Shown: in pieces, positions 1 through 5,739 of the stretch
How the letters are laid out: the number at the start of each line of letters is the position of its first letter
How positions within the stretch are numbered: the stretch's first letter is position 1
Assembly (NCBI GenBank): GCA_031267995.1
Contig: JAIRXZ010000016.1
Location: forward strand, 1-7,570
DNA: 7,570 bases
From: Odoribacteraceae bacterium
GTDB taxonomy: Bacteria; Bacteroidota; Bacteroidia; Bacteroidales; Marinifilaceae
Direction of reading: 5' to 3'
Position numbers and translations under genes: made by a program
The notes under the pieces: generated by a model
What the model saw: only the letters and a program-made list of their open reading frames with translations
Databases searched by the model: none
Told to the model about the DNA's origin: nothing

Positions 1-111
1 TTTTCTTTCTGCCGTCGCGTTTTTTTTATCTGACGGCACTCCTTGTAGATGAACGAGGCGGGAAATGGCAACGGGGGGCGTCCCTCCCGGTGAAAAGGGG
101 GCGAGAAAAGG

Positions 112-139
112 CGGGAGCGTGTCTGCTCCCGTCTTTTTT
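112..139 (+). terminator. Rho-independent terminator, possibly bidirectional
   Basis: A 7-bp perfect stem (CGGGAGC at 112-118, GCTCCCG at 125-131) with a 6-base loop is followed on the plus strand by TCTTTTTT (132-139). This is a good intrinsic terminator for a rightward gene lying mostly or wholly left of the window. On the minus strand the same stem is followed by CCTTTTCTC, so it may also end the leftward gene that stops at 203. No coding region can be supported in bases 1-111. One plus-strand frame is open there, but it runs straight through the hairpin. Confidence 0.7.
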
Positions 140-202
140 ATGCCGACATGGTAATGATTTCCAGGGGATAGATGTGGCGAGGGGCGGCGGTCGGGAGGGG
201 CG

Positions 203-577
203 TTATAGCAAAGGGCGGTGTTCAAACGAAATACGCATTTCTTCTATTTCAGTCCAGGTCTCGTGGGGCGCGAGACGGGAGGCCGGGGGCGTGAGGATCG
301 AGAAACAGGCGTGAAGTTTCTCGAGAAGGAGGGGATTTCCATCGACCGAGGTGATGAGCGCGTTCCAATATTTCTCGCGATTGTCGTATTCGTCGATAAA
401 CATCCAGATTTCCTCGTCGGGAGCGTCGGGGGCGTCCATGAAAAAGGAGCGCGTGCGGGAGTAATAGAATAGTTCAGGGTGAGCGTGTTGATAACGAAGC
501 ATGTCGGCGAATATCTCTACCGCCCGCGCGTGGTTTTCTTTCTTTACGCGCATTTTTCCGATGTCAATTTGTGTCAT
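203..577 (-). CDS. Small protein, possibly ABM-like dimeric alpha/beta barrel
   Basis: A 124-residue soluble protein with no signal peptide or membrane segment. I do not recognise a specific family. Size and layout (beta strand IDIGKMRV, an amphipathic helix with KENHARAVEIFADML, central strands around EEIWMFIDEYDN, then a second helix) resemble the antibiotic biosynthesis monooxygenase and related dimeric alpha/beta-barrel proteins. That is a fold-level guess, and no catalytic residue can be assigned. The ATG at 577 is preceded by the A-rich leader ATCAAAACAAAAAACC, typical of Bacteroidota starts. It lies 106 bases downstream of a Crp/Fnr-type regulator gene on the same strand. The gap holds an 18-bp palindrome and a weak promoter-like box, so it is probably transcribed separately and could be a target of that regulator (inference). 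The hairpin at 112-131 may end its transcript. Confidence 0.7.
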   Translation of the reverse strand: MTQIDIGKMRVKKENHARAVEIFADMLRYQHAHPELFYYSRTRSFFMDAPDAPDEEIWMFIDEYDNREKYWNALITSVDGNPLLLEKLHACFSILTPPASRLAPHETWTEIEEMRISFEHRPLL

Positions 578-624
578 GGTTTTTTGTTTTGATGGTCGCG
601 CGGGAGAATATCGTCCCGCCGCGG

Positions 625-632
625 TAAATTTA
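625..632 (-). promoter_or_regulatory. Weak -7-like box before the ABM-like gene
   Basis: Read on the minus strand, 632 to 625 is TAAATTTA. This matches the Bacteroidota -7 element TAnnTTTG except at the last base. No TTTG lies about 19 bases upstream. The -33 position instead falls at the edge of the 654-671 palindrome, whose centre is about 40 bases before the expected start of transcription. That layout would suit a promoter needing an activator, but it is inference. Confidence 0.25.
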
Positions 633-653
633 CGGCGAGGCCGGGCGGCGAGG

Positions 654-671
654 TCTTCAATTAATTGAAGA
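654..671. repeat. 18-bp perfect palindrome, candidate operator
   Basis: TCTTCAATTAATTGAAGA is a perfect 18-bp palindrome. It contains TTCAA-TTAA-TTGAA, the 5+4+5 spacing used by FNR-type dimers (TTGAT-N4-ATCAA), although the bases differ. It lies 12 bases after the regulator's stop codon and 76 bases before the start codon of the next minus-strand gene. Neither strand has a T-tract after it and it has no loop, so it is a poor terminator and a better protein-binding site. Binding by the neighbouring regulator is inference. Confidence 0.5.
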
Positions 672-683
672 AAGGGGAGGGGG

Positions 684-1271
684 CTATTTTTTGGCGAGCC
701 TGCTCTTTAACGTGCTCAGCCAAACGGGGGTGATTCCCATGAAATTGGCGATGTCCTTTGAGGCGAAACGGTGGAAGATGAAGGGGTGACGCTTCATGAG
801 CCAGGCGAGAAATTCGGCGCTCGCGAGGCCTGTCAGGTGGTTTTGAAATTGGTTTTGTATGGAGATGTAGCGGATCGCGTTTTTCCCGGCGAAGCGCGCG
901 TAGGCGGCGTCGGTGATGCCCCACTTGAAAAAGAGGGAGAGGTCTAAGGCGGCGATGGTTGTTTTTTCGTTGGCTTTCACGAGGTAAGAGACGATGGAGT
1001 GGTCGCTGTTGATGTACGCGTTGCCGAGCACGGGCATGAAGTCCTCGGTGTGGAACATGATGGCTTTTTCGTCGCCGCGGGAGGTGATGATGTAGCGCAC
1101 GCAGCTGCCTTTCAGGATGTGATAGGCTTTCGTGTTGCTGAAAGATTCGTCAATAATCGTGTCGCCTTTTTTAAATTCGAGGATGGTGGCGCGCTCGATC
1201 AACGTTTTCTTTAACGCGGGAGTGATGTCGGGCGGGAGTTGTAGCGAAAGTTTTTCAACGTCGGGGAGCAT
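684..1271 (-). CDS. Crp/Fnr family transcriptional regulator
   Basis: A 195-residue DNA-binding regulator. Residues about 15-110 form a cyclic-nucleotide-binding-like beta barrel (TILEFKKGDTIIDE, YHILKGSCVRYI). Residues about 145-193 form a compact winged-helix part, with the helix-turn-helix in SKDIANFMGITPVWLSTLKSRL, the arrangement usual in Bacteroidota Crp-like proteins. The phosphate-binding Arg/Glu signature of true cAMP receptors is not visible (the region reads EKAIMFHTEDFMPVLGN), nor is the N-terminal cysteine cluster of FNR, so the ligand is unknown. I chose the ATG at 1271, 23 bases after the HAD gene's stop. The same frame stays open far upstream to 2408, but that part is a Pro/Arg-rich shadow of the neighbouring genes. 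It is the last gene of the probable greA-HIT-HAD-crp run. Its target may be the palindrome just downstream. Confidence 0.88.
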   Translation of the reverse strand: MLPDVEKLSLQLPPDITPALKKTLIERATILEFKKGDTIIDESFSNTKAYHILKGSCVRYIITSRGDEKAIMFHTEDFMPVLGNAYINSDHSIVSYLVKANEKTTIAALDLSLFFKWGITDAAYARFAGKNAIRYISIQNQFQNHLTGLASAEFLAWLMKRHPFIFHRFASKDIANFMGITPVWLSTLKSRLAKK

Positions 1272-1294
1272 GGCGAGGGGTTCCGGCAAAAGGG

Positions 1295-1933
1295 TCAGGC
1301 GAGTAGCGCGGGGAGGCGTTCCATCTGGTGGAAGGTGTGGCTTTTTTGTCGTAAGCGGCTGGCGCTGTTGTGTCCGCGGGTGTAGAGGAGCGAGGGGATG
1401 CCGAGGGTTTCGGCGACTTCGGCGTCGTGCAGGGTGTCGCCGATGATGAGGCTGGTGGCGGGGCGGATGGGGTGGCGGGCGAGGAGTTCGCGGCCGTGGG
1501 CGATTTTGCCGTCCGCGTGGGTGTTGGCGGATCCGCGGATGGCGTGGAAGAATTGGCTGATTTTGAAGCGTTGGAGCATGTCGGCGAGGAGGTCTTCCCG
1601 AAGCGCCGAGAGGATGTACTGGCGGATGCCGGCGCGATGGAGGGCGGCGAGGGTTTCGAGGGCGCCGGGGGCGAGCGCGAGGGTGGGGGAGAGGCTGGCG
1701 TAGATGTCGGTGTATTCCGTGGCGATGTCGTTCCAGTTTTCGCGCGAGAGGTCGAAGCCGAGGGAGGCGTAGTAGGGGCGGACGGGGAAGGCGAAGGCGC
1801 CCCGGTATTGTCGGCGCGTGATGACGGGGAGGGCGCGGGGGTGGAGCATGGCGTTGATGGTTTCGACGTTGACGGCGAGGTCGTCCAACAGGGTGCCGTT
1901 CCAGTCCCAGATGATGGTTTCGGGTTGTTTCAT
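1295..1933 (-). CDS. HAD-superfamily hydrolase (phosphatase-like)
   Basis: A 212-residue cytosolic HAD-family enzyme of the phosphoglycolate-phosphatase/beta-phosphoglucomutase type, probably acting on a small phosphorylated metabolite. All four HAD motifs are visible: motif I DWNGTLLDD with nucleophile Asp10; motif II Ser109 (ILSAL); motif III Lys143 (DGK); motif IV GDTLHD with Asp166 and Asp170. Residues about 17-80 form the helical cap. In motif I the usual second Asp (DxDGT) is Asn12. Other DWNGT-type HAD proteins share this, but it is the general acid/base position in canonical phosphatases, so the reaction is uncertain. The start at 1933 follows the A-rich leader CGAAAAAACAACA. It lies 51 bases after the HIT gene and 23 bases before the Crp-like regulator. 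The substrate cannot be told from sequence. Confidence 0.88.
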   Translation of the reverse strand: MKQPETIIWDWNGTLLDDLAVNVETINAMLHPRALPVITRRQYRGAFAFPVRPYYASLGFDLSRENWNDIATEYTDIYASLSPTLALAPGALETLAALHRAGIRQYILSALREDLLADMLQRFKISQFFHAIRGSANTHADGKIAHGRELLARHPIRPATSLIIGDTLHDAEVAETLGIPSLLYTRGHNSASRLRQKSHTFHQMERLPALLA

Positions 1934-1984
1934 TGTTGTTTTTTCGCCTTTCCGCGAGGGGTCGTTGGTCGCGATGACGCGGTT

Positions 1985-2377
1985 TTAGAGGTTGGCGCGG
2001 ATGGCGGCGGCGGTGGCGGACATTTGTTCTTCCGTGAAGGTTAGCTTGGGGCGGGAGAAGTCGAGGTCGTTGTTGCCTTGGAGGGGTACCAGGTGCAGGT
2101 GGGCGTGGGGGATTTCGAGGCCGATGACGGCGATGCCCACGCGGAGGCAGGGGATGGTTTTTTCGATGGCGCGGGCGATTTTTTTGGCGAAGGGGAGGAT
2201 GGCGGCGAGTTCGTCGTTTTCGAGGTCGAAGAGGTAGTCGATTTCGCGCTTGGGGACGACGAGGGTGTGCCCCTGGTGGAGGGGGGAGATGTCGAGGAAG
2301 GCGTAGAAGTTTTCGTCTTCGGCAATCAGGTGGGAGGGGATTTCGCCGCGGATGATTTTGGAGAAGATTGTTGCCAT
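1985..2377 (-). CDS. HIT family protein (Hint-like nucleotide hydrolase)
   Basis: A 130-residue histidine-triad protein. The triad HAHLHLVPL is at residues 91-99, with His91, His93 and His95. In Hint-type enzymes the last two His lie at the active site and one attacks the alpha-phosphate of nucleoside phosphoramidates or acyl-adenylates. The N-terminal FSKIIRGEIP and the SPLHQGHTLVVPKRE segment (31-45) are classic Hint/PKCI features, and the length is normal. Family members act in the cytosol as purine-nucleotide phosphoramidases, but the physiological substrate here is unknown. It starts only 5 bases after the greA stop codon, so the two are almost certainly co-transcribed and perhaps translationally coupled. 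A greA-HIT pairing is, to my recollection, common in Bacteroidales. Confidence 0.93.
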   Translation of the reverse strand: MATIFSKIIRGEIPSHLIAEDENFYAFLDISPLHQGHTLVVPKREIDYLFDLENDELAAILPFAKKIARAIEKTIPCLRVGIAVIGLEIPHAHLHLVPLQGNNDLDFSRPKLTFTEEQMSATAAAIRANL

Positions 2378-2382
2378 GGGGT

Positions 2383-2859
2383 TTAGAGGCTGATGTTGAC
2401 GATTTCAAATTGCATGAGGCCGGCGGGTACTTGTACTTCGACGACGTCGCCGAGTTTTTTCCCGATCAGGGCTTTGGCAATGGGGGTGCTGACGGATAGT
2501 TTTCCCGATTTGAAGTCGGCTTCTGTTTCGGAGACGAGGAGGTAGGTCATGGTGACATCCGTTTTGGTGTTGCGGATGGTTACCTTGTTGAGTATTTGCA
2601 CTTTTTTGGTGTCTATCTGGGATTCGTCGATGACTCTACAGTTCGTGACGGTTTCCTGGAGCTGGGCGATTTTGGCTTCGAGCAGTCCTTGGGCGTCTTT
2701 GGCGGCGTCGTATTCGGCGTTTTCCGATATGTCGCCCTTTTCGATGGCTTCACCGATGGCTTTGGATATTTTGGGGCGTTCGACGGCTTGCAGCGTGTCC
2801 AACTCTTCCTGTAGTTTTTTTAATCCCTCTTTTGTTACGTAGTGTACTTTCTTTGTCAT
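2383..2859 (-). CDS. greA: Transcription elongation factor GreA
   Basis: A 158-residue GreA, the family's usual length. GreA inserts its coiled coil into the RNA polymerase secondary channel and stimulates cleavage of backtracked RNA. Residues 1-80 are the N-terminal coiled coil. Its tip carries GDISENAEYDAAKD (42-55), with the acidic residues Asp43 and Glu46 matching the catalytic Asp41 and Glu44 of E. coli GreA. Residues about 85-158 are the FKBP-like domain (TYLLVSETEADF, LSVSTPIAKALIGKKLGDVVEVQVPAG). The ATG at 2859 is the only sensible start (MTKKVHYVTKEGLKKL). It is first in a minus-strand run with the HIT, HAD and Crp-like genes. A full-consensus promoter about 140 bases upstream implies a long, structured 5' leader. 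Confidence 0.97.
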   Translation of the reverse strand: MTKKVHYVTKEGLKKLQEELDTLQAVERPKISKAIGEAIEKGDISENAEYDAAKDAQGLLEAKIAQLQETVTNCRVIDESQIDTKKVQILNKVTIRNTKTDVTMTYLLVSETEADFKSGKLSVSTPIAKALIGKKLGDVVEVQVPAGLMQFEIVNISL

Positions 2860-2993
2860 ACAATAATTTTTTACTCGCGTGTCTGGTGGTTTTTCACGCG
2901 TGGGTTTGATCAGCTAAAAATAAATGACACCTATCCTCCAATAAGTGCCTTTACTCGAAAGAGGATTCCCGGGCAGGAATCCTCTCCTCTACG
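2860..2993 (-). promoter_or_regulatory. Structured 5' leader of the greA transcript
   Basis: If transcription starts about 5 bases past the -7 box at 2998, greA has an untranslated leader of about 130 nt. It opens with a 10-bp perfect stem (2960-2969 with 2976-2985, loop CGGGCA as read on the plus strand) and has a second weaker stem next to the gene (CGCGTG 2876-2881 with CACGCG 2895-2900). The first hairpin has only a TTTCG stretch after it on the minus strand, so it is not a clear terminator. It may stabilise the mRNA 5' end or have a regulatory role. I recognise no known riboswitch. Confidence 0.5.
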
Positions 2994-2997
2994 CAAG

Positions 2998-3028
2998 CAA
3001 AGGTAGAGGCTTTTTTTCGATTGGCAAA
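2998..3028 (-). promoter_or_regulatory. Consensus Bacteroidota promoter for greA operon
   Basis: Read on the minus strand, TTTG (3028-3025) is followed after exactly 19 bases by TACCTTTG (3005-2998). This is a full match to the Bacteroidota primary sigma consensus TTTG-N19-TAnnTTTG. It points at greA, with transcription expected to begin around 2991-2993. Confidence 0.75.
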
Positions 3029-3173
3029 ATTTTCAGCGACAAAAAATATTCGGGGGGCGACGGGAGGGGGGACGCCTTGGTTTTTGTAACGTGTGCAGGA
3101 GCGGACGGGAGGCGGGGTGGAAAAGGTTTTTAGCGCGTAAATTTCCCTTTTTTAAAAATAATGCGCATTTGCT
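3029..3173. other. G-rich spacer between divergent promoters
   Basis: The core of the 406-base gap between greA and the lipoprotein gene. Its first half is very G-rich on the plus strand: G runs at 3052-3057, 3062-3064 and 3066-3071, then the 9-mer GACGGGAGG at 3059-3067 and again at 3104-3112. The second half (3121-3173) is AT-rich, as expected upstream of the rightward promoter. I see no gene here. Short open frames crossing it lack start context and overlap the promoters. Confidence 0.5.
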
Positions 3174-3204
3174 ATTGTTTCGTGTAAAAAATTTTGTAGG
3201 TTTG
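3174..3204 (+). promoter_or_regulatory. Near-consensus promoter for the DUF4369 lipoprotein
   Basis: ATTG (3174-3177; TTTG with one change) is followed by exactly 19 bases and then TAGGTTTG (3197-3204), a full match to the Bacteroidota -7 element. Transcription should start near 3210, giving a leader of about 55 nt. That leader contains the palindrome CGACGCGTCG (3230-3239). Confidence 0.65.
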
Positions 3205-3265
3205 CAACAGAATCCACGGGTGAACGTGTCGACGCGTCGCTCGGAGGTTCTGGACGTGTTTGTTG

Positions 3266-3964
3266 ATGAACTTTTTTATGAGATTAGTAGGTTTAATTTT
3301 AGGAAGTTTCATGATTCTCCTGGGGGGGTGCAACTCTCGACAGGTCAAGATCACGGGCGCTATCCAAGGGTTGGATGGGACGGTGAGGCTGTTGACCGAA
3401 AGTCCGGGGGGAAAGGGCTTTAGCGTGTTGGTGCAACAAGAGGTGAAGGATGGGCGGTTTGAGCTGCGGACGGAACAGATTGTTCCCCCTGCCCAGGTGT
3501 GGATTGATCTGCGGGGGAGAAGGATGGTGGAGCTGATCGTGGACGCGCGGGAGGGGACGCTGATCGAGGGGTCGACGGATTCGCTGGATCGTATTAAGGT
3601 GACGGGGTCGTCCCTGGCGGAGATGTACGCGCACGTCAAGCAGACGCTCGACGAGAAATTCGGTCACGATATTGAAAATTATAACGCGAGGATTCTCGAG
3701 ATCAGCAGAAAGGAAAAGTTGACGAGGGATGACGAGATGAAGTTGGGCAAGTACCAACTGGACAGGCAACGGATGGTCGGGCGACGGGCTGATTACGTGA
3801 AACAGATGATTAGAAGTAACCCGCCGCAGCGGGAGTTGTCGCTGTTCTTGCTGAAGAACGAGTTGGTGGATAGCCTCGACGCGCAAAAGCGGCTGTTTAA
3901 CACGCTGGCCATTCGAAATAAAGAGAGCAATATCTATAAAATTTTGGAGCAACAGTTAAGATAA
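3266..3964 (+). CDS. DUF4369-like lipoprotein without thioredoxin domain
   Basis: A predicted 232-residue lipoprotein. The ATG at 3266 gives a signal peptide (hydrophobic residues 7-19) and lipobox LGGC with lipidated Cys22. An in-frame TTG at 3260 and ATG at 3278 are alternative starts. No acidic residues follow the Cys (CNSRQVK), so the Bacteroidota surface-export signal is absent and a periplasm-facing anchor is likely. Residues about 27-115 look like a DUF4369 beta domain (VKITGAIQGLDGTVRLL, VKDGRFEL, VPPAQVWIDL, TGSS). Residues about 118-230 are charged and helical. In most such proteins these regions precede a TlpA-like thioredoxin domain, but here translation stops where that domain would begin, no CxxC is present, and no remnant is seen downstream. 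It is closely followed by two terminators and then the kinase genes. Function unknown; a periplasmic envelope or sensing role is inference. Confidence 0.85.
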   Translation: MNFFMRLVGLILGSFMILLGGCNSRQVKITGAIQGLDGTVRLLTESPGGKGFSVLVQQEVKDGRFELRTEQIVPPAQVWIDLRGRRMVELIVDAREGTLIEGSTDSLDRIKVTGSSLAEMYAHVKQTLDEKFGHDIENYNARILEISRKEKLTRDDEMKLGKYQLDRQRMVGRRADYVKQMIRSNPPQRELSLFLLKNELVDSLDAQKRLFNTLAIRNKESNIYKILEQQLR

Positions 3965-3987
3965 AGACCACATCGTGGTTTCATTTT
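3965..3987 (+). terminator. First hairpin after the lipoprotein gene
   Basis: Directly after the TAA stop, ACCAC (3967-3971) pairs with GTGGT (3975-3979) around an ATC loop, with possible extension by A-T and G-U pairs to 3965 and 3981. It is followed by CATTTT. It is a modest terminator, backed by a stronger one about 30 bases later. Confidence 0.4.
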
Positions 3988-4013
3988 CCCGTTTTTATTA
4001 CTTAGTTGTTTTT

Positions 4014-4040
4014 AGAGGTACCCACGGGGGTACCTCTTTT
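4014..4040 (+). terminator. Rho-independent terminator before the kinase
   Basis: A 10-bp perfect stem, AGAGGTACCC (4014-4023) with GGGTACCTCT (4028-4037), closes a 4-base ACGG loop and runs into TTTT (4037-4040). It separates the lipoprotein transcript from the two-component genes, implying that the kinase has its own promoter. Confidence 0.65.
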
Positions 4041-4067
4041 CGCGGGTTGAAGATTTTCGCGCGGGGG

Positions 4068-4099
4068 GTTGTGCAGTCCCCCGAAAAGCGTTACATTCG
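4068..4099 (+). promoter_or_regulatory. Candidate promoter for the two-component operon
   Basis: GTTG (4068-4071) is followed after 20 bases by TACATTCG (4092-4099), one mismatch from TAnnTTTG. It lies just after the terminator and 20 bases before the kinase ATG, so the leader would be very short. The same TACATTCGC string occurs before the cysteine synthase gene. Confidence 0.4.
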
Positions 4100-4119
4100 C
4101 TGGATGTATTTCCCTTGAT

Positions 4120-5721
4120 ATGATAAGAAGAATAATTATCAGGATATTGTCGATCTTTATGCTTATCGCGTTTATTGCCGTGGTGAGCGTACAGTGGATT
4201 TGGATACGTTCGAGCATGAAAGAGCGAGAGGATCGCTTCCGCTCGAAGGTGTACAACGTGCTGAACCAGACGGTGAATTTTATCGACGATATGGATAACA
4301 AGCGGATTCTCGGCGAGATGAAGAAAGAGATCCGGGAGGATATCCGGGTGGCGATTGACACTTCGCGTGCTGATAACGGGATGCCCGGACGGTGGCCGGC
4401 GGTTAATTTCTTCGAGCGTTACGACGTCTATTCAAACGTGGTCGCGAACGAGGAGTACGGCGTTTTCGAGTTCCAAATGACCGCGAGCAACGTGTCCGGG
4501 GCGGGCGAAAGGTATCTGGACGGCCCCCTGCTGGAGTGGCTGGGGCACTACCTGGGGGTGGACGCGCCGGACGAGGCGAATGCGACGTTTCAGGGCAACG
4601 AGCAGCGGTATGACGTGGCGCGCGACCTGCTGGTGGGGCTGGTGAACGAAAAGGAGGGAAAGGAGGAGAAGGTGAGGAGATTGCTCGCCGATAAGAACAT
4701 CGACCTGCTGGCCTTCATGCGCGAAAAGTTCGGGAACAATGATATTCGCATTCCCTTCACGGCACGGTTGATGAGCGAGAAGGAGATGTTGTCCAGGATC
4801 GCGGAGCGAGACGCGCGCGGCTTTTATTACGAGAAGATCTTCCCGAAGGTGGAGGCGGCAAACAACGAGTTTTACATCGGCGTGGCCTTCGATTCGACGG
4901 ACTCCCTCGACTCGCTGATGTACGAGAACACGTCGTGGATGTTCATCATTTCTGCCTTTTGCATCATCGGGTTGATGACGGTATTTATCGTCACGATTGT
5001 CGTCATCACGCGCCAGCAAAAGCTTTCCGTGATCAAGAATGATTTCATCAACAACATGACGCACGAGTTTAAGACTCCCCTGGCGACCATCTCCCTGGCG
5101 ACGGCGGCGATAGAGAAAGAAAAAGTACTGAACGATAAAGCGCAGCTACTAAAGTTCAATGCCATGATCCGCAGCGAAAACGAGCGAATGGACAAGTACG
5201 TGGAGCGTATCCTCACGCAGGCGAAGCTCGATCGGCGGGAGGTGCAGCTGAAGAAATCCGCGGTCGACCTGAACGCGCTCGTGAACGACGCCGTGCAGCA
5301 TTTCCGCCTCCAGGTGGAGAGCGCCGGCGGGGAGATGCGGCAGGAGCTGGACGCGGCGGGAGTCGTGGCGCGGGTAGACGAAGTACACATGTTCAACGTG
5401 GTATGCAACCTGATTGATAACGCGATCAAGTACTCGCCCGCCGGGGTAAATATTTTCGTTTTCACGCGCCGCGAGGAGGGAACATTCGTCATCGGCGTGC
5501 AAGATCACGGCATCGGGATCGCCAAAGAAGCGCAAGGCAAAGTATTCAAGCGCTTCTACCGCGTCCCCAGCGGAAACGTGCACAACGTGAAAGGATTCGG
5601 CCTGGGATTGAGCTACGTCAAATCCATCGTCCTCCTCCACGGGGGCGACATTCGCCTGACCTCCAAGCGGGGGAAAGGCACGCTGGTAGAGATTATTTTC
5701 AAATTAGATAAAGAAGAATAA
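4120..5721 (+). CDS. rprX: RprX-like sensor histidine kinase
   Basis: A 533-residue inner-membrane sensor kinase. TM1 is at about 5-26 and TM2 at about 272-296, enclosing a periplasmic sensor region of about 245 residues with no recognisable known domain. After TM2 there is no clear HAMP linker. The HisKA helix follows directly, with phospho-acceptor His315 in MTHEFKTPL. The ATPase domain shows N box (NLIDNAIKYS, 430-439), G1 (DHGIGI, 462-467), F box (FKRFYR) and G2 (GFGLGLSYV, 492-500), so all catalytic boxes are intact. Layout and pairing match RprX of Bacteroides fragilis, a kinase known for altering porin expression when overproduced in E. coli. I chose the ATG at 4120; an in-frame TTG at 4069 would add 17 unlikely residues. 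The regulator gene follows after 18 bases. The signal sensed is unknown. G/C usage shifts along this gene, from G-rich at its start to balanced near its end. Confidence 0.93.
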   Translation: MIRRIIIRILSIFMLIAFIAVVSVQWIWIRSSMKEREDRFRSKVYNVLNQTVNFIDDMDNKRILGEMKKEIREDIRVAIDTSRADNGMPGRWPAVNFFERYDVYSNVVANEEYGVFEFQMTASNVSGAGERYLDGPLLEWLGHYLGVDAPDEANATFQGNEQRYDVARDLLVGLVNEKEGKEEKVRRLLADKNIDLLAFMREKFGNNDIRIPFTARLMSEKEMLSRIAERDARGFYYEKIFPKVEAANNEFYIGVAFDSTDSLDSLMYENTSWMFIISAFCIIGLMTVFIVTIVVITRQQKLSVIKNDFINNMTHEFKTPLATISLATAAIEKEKVLNDKAQLLKFNAMIRSENERMDKYVERILTQAKLDRREVQLKKSAVDLNALVNDAVQHFRLQVESAGGEMRQELDAAGVVARVDEVHMFNVVCNLIDNAIKYSPAGVNIFVFTRREEGTFVIGVQDHGIGIAKEAQGKVFKRFYRVPSGNVHNVKGFGLGLSYVKSIVLLHGGDIRLTSKRGKGTLVEIIFKLDKEE

Positions 5722-5739
5722 ACGTTAACACAACAAACG

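Noticed and set aside
10..38. Inverted repeat TGCCGTC (10-16) and GACGGCA (32-38).
   Set aside because: The loop is 15 bases and no T-tract follows on either strand, so it is not a convincing terminator.
3..314. An open plus-strand frame from the left edge to 314 that might be the end of an off-window gene.
   Set aside because: It runs through a clear terminator hairpin and then antisense into the 203-577 gene. A shorter tail ending before the hairpin cannot be excluded or supported.
1370..2044. A 224-residue plus-strand open frame.
   Set aside because: It is Gly/Val/Glu-rich sequence antisense to the HAD gene, as expected from GC-rich codons on the opposite strand. It has no domain or start context.
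1272..2408. A long minus-strand open frame (574 residues in total, 684-2408) extending the Crp-like gene upstream.
   Set aside because: The upstream 379 residues are Pro/Arg/His-rich low-complexity sequence and are the frame-shifted shadow of the HAD and HIT genes, both of which have full motifs. Only the part from 1271 down is a real protein.
2910..2935. A tiny leader peptide in the greA 5' leader (GTG start after GGAGG, six codons, minus strand).
   Set aside because: Such short frames arise by chance. Strong Shine-Dalgarno use is not typical of this phylum, and nothing links the codons to regulation.
2945..3423. Plus-strand open frames of 62 and 110 residues in the greA-lipoprotein gap.
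   Set aside because: They cross both promoters and the G-rich spacer or overlap the lipoprotein in another frame, and have no recognisable protein features.
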